The notes under the pieces are model-generated. The model had not been told where the DNA came from, made no database searches, and saw only the letters and a list, made by a program, of their open reading frames with translations. A stretch of 64,000 nucleotides of DNA, from contig NZ_KB849230.1 of assembly GCF_000368045.1 (NCBI RefSeq), positions 400,255 through 464,254 of the forward strand, read 5' to 3'. Shown here piece after piece: positions 27,283 to 36,265 of this stretch. Positions within the stretch are counted from its first letter, which is position 1. Each line of letters begins with the position of its first letter. Source of the stretch: Acinetobacter johnsonii CIP 64.6 (GTDB lineage Bacteria > Pseudomonadota > Gammaproteobacteria > Pseudomonadales > Moraxellaceae). Made by a program: the position numbers and the translations under genes.

Positions 27283-27930
27283 TTAACGTAAGGCAACTGG
27301 TAAATGGGCAGGAGTGTCTTCTTGTTCCAGCAATTGATTTTTCATTTTTTGCAGCATTTGATAGGGTTGTTGTTGGACAAACATATTCACAAACTTCAGT
27401 GGTATCGACCCCTCAGGGTTAGCATAACCTGAGGTCGAAACCTTGACTTTATTTGATCCCAGTTTCTGAAAGGTCCAATCGCCCTCATAATGATTTAGGC
27501 GCACATAATCTGGATTTTTAAGGATGTTTTTATCAATCGCTTTATTTTTAATGCTAATAATGCCCTGACTGTCCTTGGTCATTTTTCCCTGCACCACCAA
27601 GTCGCGGTCTTTTAAAGGAAAAGGAAAATCCAGCACCATATACAGTTGAAACTCGCCTTTTTTATCATCGCGCGACAAGACTTTCACACTGCCCATATAC
27701 GGCACCCATTTCACCGCATGGTCAACATCTAAGATCAATGACACTGCTTTTTCAATCGGCACATCAAACGTGGTTTCAGCCTTATATAAAAAAACTGGGT
27801 TTTGTGCATTTTGATAGGTCCAAACTTTAATATTATTTTTATGAATACTGAGTTTGGCTTGATCCATAGGTTTGGCCTGTGCTGTCGTCATCACGGCAAC
27901 AACACAAGCCATATATATGACTTTTTTCAT
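27283..27930 (-). CDS. Exported START-domain protein
   Basis: 215 aa. A signal peptide (MKKVIYMACVVAVMTTAQA) is followed by a StAR-related lipid-transfer-like domain: AETTFDVPIEKAVSLILDVDHAVKWVPYM, LYMVLDFPFPLKDRDLVV, NPEGSIPLKFVNMF. START domains bind lipids in a hydrophobic pocket; the ligand here is unknown. It is probably periplasmic. It lies 64 bases downstream of dapB on the same strand. Confidence 0.82.
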   Translation of the reverse strand: MKKVIYMACVVAVMTTAQAKPMDQAKLSIHKNNIKVWTYQNAQNPVFLYKAETTFDVPIEKAVSLILDVDHAVKWVPYMGSVKVLSRDDKKGEFQLYMVLDFPFPLKDRDLVVQGKMTKDSQGIISIKNKAIDKNILKNPDYVRLNHYEGDWTFQKLGSNKVKVSTSGYANPEGSIPLKFVNMFVQQQPYQMLQKMKNQLLEQEDTPAHLPVALR

Positions 27931-27994
27931 TCTATTCTTCGTCTTATTTTAGTTTTTTATCTTGTTTTTATGGCGAATGAAACAGGTTTTAAAC

Positions 27995-28810
27995 TTAAAT
28001 GTCGTTAAAACCCAGTACATCTTTCATGTCATATTTACGTGCTTCACGTCCTACCACCCAAGCCGCAGCGCGTACCGCACCCGAAGCAAAGTTCATACGG
28101 TTGGTCGCTTTATGGGTAATTTCAACACGCTCACCATCAGCAATAAACATAGCCGTATGTTCACCGACAATATCGCCGCCACGAATGGTTTGGAAACCAA
28201 TACTTTGACGCTCACGTGGTCCTGTATGACCTTCACGGCAATACACTGCATCGGTTTTCAAGTCACGACCTAAAGCACCCGCAATCGCCTCACCCATCAT
28301 CAACGCTGTGCCTGATGGTGCATCGACTTTATGACGGTGATGCGCTTCAATCACTTCAATATCCACTGTGTCGCCAAAGACTTTAGACGCCAATTCCAAC
28401 AGTTTAATCGAAACATTGACCCCCACAGAATAGTTGGCTGCATAGACCACAGGTGTTTGAGTCGCAGAGTCATCCAAATAAGCTTTTTGTTCGTCATTCA
28501 TGCCCGTGGTGCCAATGACAATGGCGACCCCAGCTTCACGACAAATTTTTAAATGCTGAACGGTCGCTACTGGTGCAGTGAAATCAATGATCACATCACA
28601 ATCTTTCACTACCGCTTCCAGACTACCCACCACCTTCACGCCTAGGCTGCCAATACCTGCAAGCTCACCTGCATCTGTACCAACCAGTGAGCTTTCAGGG
28701 CGTTCCACTGCCGCAGCCAGTTGATAGCCTGCTTCATGTACCGCTTGAATAAGGATGCGACCCATACGACCGCCGGCACCTAAGACACCAATGCGTGGAG
28801 CTGCTGACAT
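27995..28810 (-). CDS. dapB: 4-hydroxy-tetrahydrodipicolinate reductase
   Basis: It reduces the DapA product with NAD(P)H in lysine and DAP synthesis. 271 aa. Rossmann start GVLGAGGRMGR; IEAHHRHKVDAPSGTA near residue 155 carries the catalytic His pair and Lys. GHTGPRERQSIG is also diagnostic. The length fits the family. Confidence 0.97.
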   Translation of the reverse strand: MSAAPRIGVLGAGGRMGRILIQAVHEAGYQLAAAVERPESSLVGTDAGELAGIGSLGVKVVGSLEAVVKDCDVIIDFTAPVATVQHLKICREAGVAIVIGTTGMNDEQKAYLDDSATQTPVVYAANYSVGVNVSIKLLELASKVFGDTVDIEVIEAHHRHKVDAPSGTALMMGEAIAGALGRDLKTDAVYCREGHTGPRERQSIGFQTIRGGDIVGEHTAMFIADGERVEITHKATNRMNFASGAVRAAAWVVGREARKYDMKDVLGFNDI

Positions 28811-29007
28811 AACATATTCCTAATCTAGCTTCAAAATTGCTCTTACTATAGCAAAACTGATTGCACAGACTAAGGTTTGTTGGGCATTTTCATCGAAAAA
28901 ATCGCTTTATTTTCAAACATGATTTCTCCAGCTTTTCACAAATTTGCAATCAATCTTACGCAGACTAGGTTCGCGTTTAAAAACAACTTTAAAATGAGGA
29001 AAATAGA

Positions 29008-29247
29008 ATGAAAGCAAAGGTACTTTTTCTAGCGATGGCCTTTGGGGGCAGTTGGGCACAAGTTCAGGCTGAACCCGCTGTTCAAGCGGGCGACACCTTA
29101 GAAAGTTTGTCACAGGTAAAGATCACCACCAGTACACATCCCAAAGCACAGGCCGAGCAACAAGTACAAGCCGCTGCACCTATGGCTGAAGAAATGGTGT
29201 CGGTTGAAGAAATCGATCAACCTGAGTTGCCAGCAGAAGCGCAATAA
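29008..29247 (+). CDS. Small exported acidic protein, unknown function
   Basis: 79 aa with ATGAGGAAAATAGA before the ATG (AGGA). A signal peptide (MKAKVLFLAMAFGGSWA..., cleavage after VQA) leaves a mature peptide of about 57 residues rich in Ala, Gln and Glu, with no aromatic residues. A terminator follows. It looks like a real small exported protein but has no recognised family. Confidence 0.6.
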   Translation: MKAKVLFLAMAFGGSWAQVQAEPAVQAGDTLESLSQVKITTSTHPKAQAEQQVQAAAPMAEEMVSVEEIDQPELPAEAQ

Positions 29248-29251
29248 CATA

Positions 29252-29282
29252 AAAAAAAGCGGGAAAATATTCCCGCTCTTTT
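29252..29282 (+). terminator. Terminator after small exported protein
   Basis: Stem agcgggaa / ttcccgct with loop AATA and a T-rich tail; it can also act on dnaJ from the other side. Confidence 0.82.
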
Positions 29283-29311
29283 CAACACTGATTCAGACGT
29301 AACGTATTTAA

Positions 29312-30430
29312 TTAATCAAACAGACGGTCAAAGAAAGACTTTTTCTTCGGTGATGATTTGTGATCATCTCCATCTAAAGTTTCTTGCAACTCTTTCAACA
29401 GTTCACGTTGACGTGCCGTCAAGTTGACTGGCGTTTCAATCACGATACGGCAGAGCAAATCACCCTGCATACTGGTGCGTACAGGTTTAACCCCTTTGCC
29501 ACGTAAACGGAACATTTTACCCGTTTGTGTGCCTTCAGGAATTTTCAAACTCACACGACCTTCGAGTGTCGGGATTTCAATTTCTTTACCCAAAGCAGCA
29601 TCAGCAATGCTCACAGGGACATCCATATACAGGTCTGCACCATCACGTTGGAAGATTTCGTGCTCACGCACCACCACTTCTACGTACAAGTCGCCTGACT
29701 GACCATCACGAATCGCTTCGCCTTTACCCGTTAAACGAACGCGGTCACCGTTATCGACGCCCGCAGGAATCGTCACTTCTAAGGTTTGTTGACGGTCTTT
29801 AACGCCTGAACCATGACAAGTATTACATGGGTTCTTAATGATCTTACCCTGACCGCGACAAGTGCTACAGGTCTGCTGTACAGAGAAGAAACCTTGCTGC
29901 ATGCGAACCTGACCTGCACCATGACAAGTTTTACAGGTTTCAACATCGTTCGGGTTTTTAGAGCCTTTACCATCACAAGTTTCACACGGCGCTGGTGCGG
30001 TAAAAGTAATGGTTTTTTTCACCCCTCTTACTGCTTCTTCCAACGTCAGTTCCATCACATAACGTAAGTCAGAACCACGACGTGCACGCTGTTGACCACG
30101 ACCACCGCCGCCACCAAATGCGCCACCGAAAATGTCACCGAATTGATTGAAAATGTCTTCTGCGCTGAAACCACCACCGAAGCCGCCTCCGCCGCCCATA
30201 CCACCTTCAAAGGCTTGATGCCCCATCCGGTCATACATGCTGCGCTTTTCGCCATCAGATAAAATTTCATAAGCTTCAGCCGCTTCTTTAAATTTCTCTT
30301 CAGCTTCAGCATTGTCAGGGTTGCGGTCCGGATGATATTTCATCGCCAACTTACGGTAGGCTTTTTTAATTTCATCATCACTAGCGGTTTTAGCAACACC
30401 TAAAACCTCATAATAATCACGTTTAGCCAT
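29312..30430 (-). CDS. dnaJ: Chaperone DnaJ
   Basis: The Hsp40 partner of DnaK. 372 aa. J-domain with HPD at residues 33-35; G/F-rich linker (about 75-115, with GGGGGFGGGF runs); four zinc-binding CxxCxGxG repeats (CETCDGKG, CKTCHGAG, CSTCRGQG, CNTCHGSG); C-terminal peptide-binding domain. All canonical parts are present. dnaK is not immediately upstream in this window. Confidence 0.98.
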   Translation of the reverse strand: MAKRDYYEVLGVAKTASDDEIKKAYRKLAMKYHPDRNPDNAEAEEKFKEAAEAYEILSDGEKRSMYDRMGHQAFEGGMGGGGGFGGGFSAEDIFNQFGDIFGGAFGGGGGRGQQRARRGSDLRYVMELTLEEAVRGVKKTITFTAPAPCETCDGKGSKNPNDVETCKTCHGAGQVRMQQGFFSVQQTCSTCRGQGKIIKNPCNTCHGSGVKDRQQTLEVTIPAGVDNGDRVRLTGKGEAIRDGQSGDLYVEVVVREHEIFQRDGADLYMDVPVSIADAALGKEIEIPTLEGRVSLKIPEGTQTGKMFRLRGKGVKPVRTSMQGDLLCRIVIETPVNLTARQRELLKELQETLDGDDHKSSPKKKSFFDRLFD

Positions 30431-30534
30431 GTCTGGCGATGCTCCTCACGGAATTTATTTAATACTTAACTGTGGTCTGAAATTGGGTTCAAACCAAGTT
30501 TTACAAGGGGGTGTTTGAAAAAAAATCAGTAGAA

Positions 30535-30912
30535 TTAGAAAACTGCTTTATTTTTCAAAAATTTAGACAGGCCTTTAAACCATGCATTTAGAAGGAAGAG
30601 AAATGCAATACAGCTAAAAACCACACCTGCAACCGTGCATCCAGTCACCCACAATGCGCTGTCCCAAGTGAAGAAAATAAGAGGAATAAACCACAGTGCT
30701 GCAAATAAAGCCAAAATGCTATAAATCACAATATTGCGCATGACCCAGAGTGCTTGCGCTTGTAACCACACTTCGGCATGATCAATTTGCGTGACTTTTC
30801 GGGCATACCAATAGGAAAATGCGCCACTAATCACAGTAAACAAAGCCAAAAACATGAAGACATAAGAAATCGCGATAGAGCGGCGATACTTGGTTACATT
30901 GTCTTGCATCAT
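30535..30912 (-). CDS. Membrane protein, unknown function
   Basis: 125 aa with three hydrophobic segments (about 13-35, 58-80 and 85-112) and a basic C-terminus. Start is uncertain: ATG codons at 30933, 30912 and 30909 are all in frame. A GGGG stretch 8 bases before 30912 favours that one. No family recognised. Confidence 0.6.
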   Translation of the reverse strand: MMQDNVTKYRRSIAISYVFMFLALFTVISGAFSYWYARKVTQIDHAEVWLQAQALWVMRNIVIYSILALFAALWFIPLIFFTWDSALWVTGCTVAGVVFSCIAFLFLLNAWFKGLSKFLKNKAVF

Positions 30913-31043
30913 GCGTTTAACCCCATTTGCCACATCGTTGGTTTTTTAATGTGTAGCAAAAAACTGCTTTATAAAAATGCCATAAATTTCAGGTGCTACT
31001 ATATTGAAATTTTCAACGTTTCGCACCTGATATTGGCATAAAT

Positions 31044-34000
31044 TTACAGCTTATGGCTAATTTTTTTTACTTTAAACCACTGCGCGTACAAGGCAGGTAA
31101 AAAGAACAGGGTTAATAGCGTCGCCACAATTAGTCCGCCCATGATCGCAACGGCCATAGGTCCAAAGAAAATACTTCTAGACAATGGGATCATCGCCAGA
31201 ACAGCTGCCAATGCCGTCAGCACAATTGGACGACAACGTCGCACTGTCGCATCGATGATCGCATCCCATGATTCATGCCCCGCTTGAATATCTTGCTCAA
31301 TCTGATCAATCAAGATCAGTGAGTTGCGCATGATCATGCCTGACAAGGCAATGGTGCCCAACATTGCAACAAAACCAAAAGGTTTATTGAACAACAGCAA
31401 GAACAACACCACGCCGATTAAACCTAAAGGTGCAGTGAGCAAGACAATCGTGGCACGAGACATACTGCGCAGTTGAATCATCAGCAAAGTCATGACCACG
31501 GCCAAGAACAAAGGCATACCCGCTGCAACCGATTTACCCCCACGTGCAGACTCTTCCACTGTGCCGCCGACTTCAACCAAATAACCATTCGGCAGTTCCG
31601 CACGCAGCTGATTCATCTGCTCAGCCATTTCATCCACCACGGTGGCAGGCTGTAACTTGGTCCGAATATCTGCGCGTACCGTAATGGTCGGTAGGCGGTT
31701 ACGATGCCAAATCAAACCTTCTTCAAAGCTATACTCAATTTTTGCAATTTGTGCCAACGGTACTGTTCCACCATTTGAGGTTGGAACGGCAAGGCTCGCC
31801 AATGATGCCACTTCAACCCGCTCGGCTTGATCGCCACGTAAACGGATTTCAATCAGTTCTCGTTTCTCACGGTACTGGTTAATGGTGGCACCCGAAATTG
31901 AGCTGTTCAAGAAATTAGCCAAATCTAAACTCGATACCCCCATTTGGCGGGCACGGTCTTGATCAATCTCTAAATTGATCATCTTGCTTGGTTCACCCCA
32001 GTCCAAATGCACATTGGTGGTGTTGGGGTTAGCACTCAGCATTGCCGCGACTTTATCCGCCCAAGCACGCACTTGGGTTAGGTCTTCACCCGACACACGG
32101 TATTGAAGTGGATAACCGACAGGTGGACCGTTTTCAAGTAAAGAGACGCGAGTACGCACATCGGGCAATAACTGACGGATTTGAGTGTCTAAGGATTTGC
32201 GAATTTCATTACGATCATCTAGTGAAGAAGCCAAGACCACAAACTGAGCAAAGCTGGCTTGTGGTAACTGCTGATCGAGCGGTAAATAAAAACGTGGCGA
32301 GCCTGTGCCCACATATGCCACATAATTATCTATGCCTTCTTGCTTAGACAGGAACTGTTCAACTTTTTTCACCGCATTTTCAGTTGCGGTTAAAGATGCA
32401 CCTTCTTCAAGCTTTAAGTCGACCAAAATTTCGGCACGATTTGAAGGCGGGAAAAACTGCTGTGGTACTAACTTAAACATCAACACCGAGAGCACAAAAA
32501 TAGCCACCGTCGTAGCAATGACCGTTTTGCGATAGGTCACACACAGATCGACCCAACGGCGAAAACCTTGATAGAACTTAGTTTGATAAGGATCGTGATG
32601 CTCACCTGCATGATGCACCATCGGCTGAGGTTCTGGCTGTTTGCGCAAACGTGCCCACAAACGGCTATACCACGGCGCTTTTTGAATCAGCTCTTTATTA
32701 AAATCGGGCAGGAGTTTGTCGCCCAAATAAGGCACAAACAACACCGCTGCAAACCAAGACACAATTAAGGCAATGGTCACCACTTGGAAAATAGAGCGAG
32801 TGTATTCACCTGTACTGGACGCTGCCGTGGCAATCGGTAAAAAGCCCGCAGCGGTAATCAAAGTTCCCGTCAACATTGGGAAAGCCGTCGTTCGCCACGC
32901 ATGCCCTGCTGCTTGTAGTCGGCTGTAGCCTTGTTCCATTTTGATCGCCATCATTTCCACGGCAATAATGGCGTCATCAACCAAGAGGCCCAGCGCTAAA
33001 ATGAGCGCACCCAAAGAAATTTTATGTAGACCGACATCAAAAATATTCATGCCTGCAAAAGTCATGGCCAAAACCAGTGGAATGGAGAATGCCACCACCA
33101 GTCCAGTCCGGAAACCCAGCGAGAAAAAACTGACCAGCAAGACAATAATCACCGCTTCCGCCAAAACTTTCATGAACTCGTTGACACTACGCTTCACCGC
33201 CACAGGCTGGTCGGAAACTTTTTTCAACTCCATACCTAAAGGTAAGGTTTTTTGCAGCTTGGAAAACTCAGTTTCTAAATTTTTCCCCAAAGCCAAGATG
33301 TCGCCACCTTTACGCATCGACACCGCAATGCCAATGCCATTTTCCCCCATAAAGCGCATACGGGGTTGAGCAGGCTCACTAAAGCCACGATAGACGTCGG
33401 CAACATCGCTAAGCTGGATGGTTTTTCCATTCACCAATAAAGGCATACGTTGCAGTTCTTCAACGCTCTTAATTTGCCCTGTGACTCGGAGTTGAATACG
33501 ATCCGACTCTGTTTCAAAAAAACCTGCACTGGCCATGGTATTTTGCTGTTGCAGGGCTTGTTGTACCGCTGTCACAGGGATGCCTAGCTGCGCCGACTTG
33601 GTGTTGGAAATTTCAATCCAAATCTTTTGATCTTGCAGCCCAACCAAGTTGACCTTGGCGACATCTTTGACGCGTTGCAGTTGTAACTGTAGACGGTCGG
33701 CATATTCTTTCATCACTGCATAATCAAAGTCTTTACCCGTCAGCACATAAATGTTGCCGAATGTATCGCCGAACTCATCATTAAAGAATGGTCCTTGTAC
33801 CCCATTGGGCAGCTGATGTTTGATGTCTCCAACCTTCTTGCGTACGTCATACCACACATCAGGTATCTCACTAGAGCGCATGGCATCTCGTGCCACAAAA
33901 GTCACCATCGACTCGCCGGGTCTGGAGTAGGCCATAATTCGCTCATACTTACCCGTGGTCATCAGCTCTTTTTCAATACGGTCGGTCACCTGTTCAGACA

Positions 34001-34181
34001 CCTCACGCGCCGTTGCGCCCGGCCAATAGGTCTGTACCACCATCACTTTAAAGGTAAAAGGGGGGTCTTCGCTCTGTGCTAGTTTGGAATAAGACACCAC
34101 ACCCACGATGCCCAGTAACAACATCAAATAAAGGACCAAGCCCTTATTCTTTAAGGCCCATTCCGACAGGTTATAGTTCAT
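31044..34181 (-). CDS. RND efflux pump inner-membrane transporter
   Basis: 1045 aa HAE-type RND permease with twelve expected helices and two large periplasmic loops. The proton-relay Asp pair is in LGLLVDDAIIAVEMM (TM4). The N-terminus NLSEWALKNKGLVLYLML and loop VMVVQTYWPGATAREV resemble the TriC/MdtB-like branch. Its adaptor gene lies 2 bases upstream on the same strand, and a divergent TetR regulator probably controls both. No outer-membrane channel is encoded here, so a TolC-like protein from elsewhere is expected. Substrates are unknown. Confidence 0.93.
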   Translation of the reverse strand: MNYNLSEWALKNKGLVLYLMLLLGIVGVVSYSKLAQSEDPPFTFKVMVVQTYWPGATAREVSEQVTDRIEKELMTTGKYERIMAYSRPGESMVTFVARDAMRSSEIPDVWYDVRKKVGDIKHQLPNGVQGPFFNDEFGDTFGNIYVLTGKDFDYAVMKEYADRLQLQLQRVKDVAKVNLVGLQDQKIWIEISNTKSAQLGIPVTAVQQALQQQNTMASAGFFETESDRIQLRVTGQIKSVEELQRMPLLVNGKTIQLSDVADVYRGFSEPAQPRMRFMGENGIGIAVSMRKGGDILALGKNLETEFSKLQKTLPLGMELKKVSDQPVAVKRSVNEFMKVLAEAVIIVLLVSFFSLGFRTGLVVAFSIPLVLAMTFAGMNIFDVGLHKISLGALILALGLLVDDAIIAVEMMAIKMEQGYSRLQAAGHAWRTTAFPMLTGTLITAAGFLPIATAASSTGEYTRSIFQVVTIALIVSWFAAVLFVPYLGDKLLPDFNKELIQKAPWYSRLWARLRKQPEPQPMVHHAGEHHDPYQTKFYQGFRRWVDLCVTYRKTVIATTVAIFVLSVLMFKLVPQQFFPPSNRAEILVDLKLEEGASLTATENAVKKVEQFLSKQEGIDNYVAYVGTGSPRFYLPLDQQLPQASFAQFVVLASSLDDRNEIRKSLDTQIRQLLPDVRTRVSLLENGPPVGYPLQYRVSGEDLTQVRAWADKVAAMLSANPNTTNVHLDWGEPSKMINLEIDQDRARQMGVSSLDLANFLNSSISGATINQYREKRELIEIRLRGDQAERVEVASLASLAVPTSNGGTVPLAQIAKIEYSFEEGLIWHRNRLPTITVRADIRTKLQPATVVDEMAEQMNQLRAELPNGYLVEVGGTVEESARGGKSVAAGMPLFLAVVMTLLMIQLRSMSRATIVLLTAPLGLIGVVLFLLLFNKPFGFVAMLGTIALSGMIMRNSLILIDQIEQDIQAGHESWDAIIDATVRRCRPIVLTALAAVLAMIPLSRSIFFGPMAVAIMGGLIVATLLTLFFLPALYAQWFKVKKISHKL

Positions 34182-34183
34182 GC

Positions 34184-35284
34184 TTAACCTCCTGTCACAA
34201 TCTTGACCGTTTTATTGTCACGGCTAATCGGTTGAATTTTTTGTTTTTCACGCAGTAAATGCACCCCACCCACCACGACATAGTCCTTTGGCTGTAAACC
34301 TGAACGAATGGTAACGCTGTCTCGACCATACTCCCCCACACTGACAGGGACTTTACGAATGCTGTTGTCAGCATTCACCACCCAGACATAAGCATTTTTA
34401 CCCGCAGCGGAAACACTGGCTAACGGTACACTCAACACATTGCTTTCAGTTGAACTGAAAAACACCCGAGCACTCTGTCCCAGTTGGATCGTATTTTGCC
34501 CTTCACGCAAAGCCACTTTGACACTAAAAGTACGTGACTGATCTGCTGCAGGCGAAATTTCACGGACGTAGGCAGCAAAACGTTCATCGGGTTTAGACCA
34601 CAAGGTGACGATTGCATCTTGTCCAACTTTAATCTGAGCAATGGCTTGTTCAGGCACACCAATCACCACTTCACGATCACCTGAAATAGCCAGTTGAAAC
34701 GCGGGTTGCCCTGCTGAAATCACCTGCCCAATTTCAATATTACGCTCGGTAATCACGCCGTTTTTATTGGCGATCAATTGGTTATAACTGGTTTGGTTTT
34801 GCGTAACGTTATAATTGGCTTGTGCTTGTTTCAAGCTCGATAGTGCGGCTTTATATTGATTTTCAACGCTGTCGTACTGTGAACGACTCACCGCATTACT
34901 CGGTAATAATTGCTTAAAGCGTTTGAGTTCATCCTGCGCATTTTTTTCAGCCGCTTGGGCACTTTCTAACTGTGCTTTGGCTGCATTGAGTTGCAACTGG
35001 GCATCCTGTACATCTAAGCGTGCTAAAACTTGTCCGACTTTGACTTGGTCACCCACATCGACCAGACGTTCCGTGACTTGTCCCCCAACACGAAAGGACA
35101 GTGCCGTTTGTTGGCGGGCTTGCACTTCGCCTGCATAGCTTTTTTGTTCTAGATGCGTGGTATTCGGCTGGCTCACCATTACCAAAGGCACCGACTCTGG
35201 TTCGGTCGTGTCTTTGCTACATCCCCACAAGGTGATACTACACACCACCATCATACTTGCCACAAGGGTCTGAATTTTGCTCAT
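34184..35284 (-). CDS. RND efflux periplasmic adaptor lipoprotein
   Basis: 366 aa membrane-fusion protein with a lipobox-like LWGC near residue 22. The lipoyl half-motif SFRVGGQVTERLVDVGDQVKVGQ is followed by an alpha-hairpin coiled coil (AQLQLNAAKAQLESAQAAEKNAQ and SLKQAQANYNV) and beta-barrel and membrane-proximal domains. It pairs with the RND permease immediately downstream. Confidence 0.92.
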   Translation of the reverse strand: MSKIQTLVASMMVVCSITLWGCSKDTTEPESVPLVMVSQPNTTHLEQKSYAGEVQARQQTALSFRVGGQVTERLVDVGDQVKVGQVLARLDVQDAQLQLNAAKAQLESAQAAEKNAQDELKRFKQLLPSNAVSRSQYDSVENQYKAALSSLKQAQANYNVTQNQTSYNQLIANKNGVITERNIEIGQVISAGQPAFQLAISGDREVVIGVPEQAIAQIKVGQDAIVTLWSKPDERFAAYVREISPAADQSRTFSVKVALREGQNTIQLGQSARVFFSSTESNVLSVPLASVSAAGKNAYVWVVNADNSIRKVPVSVGEYGRDSVTIRSGLQPKDYVVVGGVHLLREKQKIQPISRDNKTVKIVTGG

Positions 35285-35352
35285 TAAGTCTGCTCTTCTT
35301 CCATAACCACCAATTAATCAGGCACAATATCCAGACTTAACTTGGTTATTTT

Positions 35353-35384
35353 TTAATTACTATACTGCATAGTACACTAATTAA
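35353..35384. promoter_or_regulatory. Candidate TetR operator between the RND pair and tetR
   Basis: An imperfect dyad in the divergent promoter region: TTAAT ... ACTAT-actgc-ATAGT ... ATTAA. The position between regulator and pump suggests an operator; this is inference from symmetry. Confidence 0.45.
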
Positions 35385-35434
35385 AGATATGCTCAGATGT
35401 AAATGACTTTTTGAACTTTTTTTTAGGAAAATGT

Positions 35435-36061
35435 GTGCAAGCTTCAGCAGGACGTCCCAAGGATTTAGAAAAACGGCAACGTATTTTGGAGGTGGCACGT
35501 CAGTTGTTTTTACAACATGGCTACCACGGCTCCAGCATGGATCATATTGCCAAGGAAGCGCACGTCACCAAACTCACGGTGTATAACCATTTTCAGGACA
35601 AAGCCAATCTGTTCAGTTGTGCAATTGAGGAAACCTGTGAAAAGCTGATGCTGGGTCGTTCATTTCAATTGCAACGTGCCGAAGACTTTGTGCCTATGCT
35701 CAAACAGATCTGTGCGTTATCAATGCATATTATTAACCTGCCTGAGGCCATCAAGCTGGAGCACCTGTTATTACAGCTGGCCGCTGAACAAAACCCATTA
35801 CTAGAGAACTTCTATAAAGCCTCTCACCTCAAAATGCGGGCGATTTGGGAGCAGTTCTTTGACCAAGCCCAAACCTTAGGCGTGCTTCAGTATGAACAAG
35901 TCAACGAGGTCATCACCTTATTAATGTCTTTGCTGTTTGGATATCGTCACCAAGAAATGTTACTGGGGATGAATGAAGTGCCCAATGCCGAACAACGCGA
36001 GCAACTGATTCAAGAAGCCATTGCGATTTTTTTATTAAAATACCCCTTACAAAAACCTTAA
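35435..36061 (+). CDS. TetR/AcrR family regulator
   Basis: 208 aa using GTG at 35435, with AGGA at 35425-35428 placed 6 bases upstream. The HTH (QRILEVARQLFLQHGYHGSSMDHIAKEAHVTKLTVYNHFQDK) is typical AcrR type, followed by a helical ligand domain. It is divergent from the RND adaptor/permease genes, the standard layout for a local repressor of a pump. The inducer is unknown. Confidence 0.9.
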   Translation: MQASAGRPKDLEKRQRILEVARQLFLQHGYHGSSMDHIAKEAHVTKLTVYNHFQDKANLFSCAIEETCEKLMLGRSFQLQRAEDFVPMLKQICALSMHIINLPEAIKLEHLLLQLAAEQNPLLENFYKASHLKMRAIWEQFFDQAQTLGVLQYEQVNEVITLLMSLLFGYRHQEMLLGMNEVPNAEQREQLIQEAIAIFLLKYPLQKP

Positions 36062-36265
36062 GATTCGGTTAATTAAATTTATATTTTTATAATTAATTCA
36101 AATATTTATAATGAAAAATCATCTTTATGTTAAAACAATCGCTTGCCCTAAGTTGTTCATTTGATTCTAAATTCAGCAATTAATCCCCTACTTTTGTCTG
36201 CCCCTACTTGGATTGTCATCGAATCGGGGTATAGTCAAATTAAGAACAACGAGGGAATAATAATC

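Noticed and set aside
36131..36145. A dif-like TTATGTTAAA stretch before ppc
   Set aside because: Only the XerD-like half is present; the partner half-site is missing.
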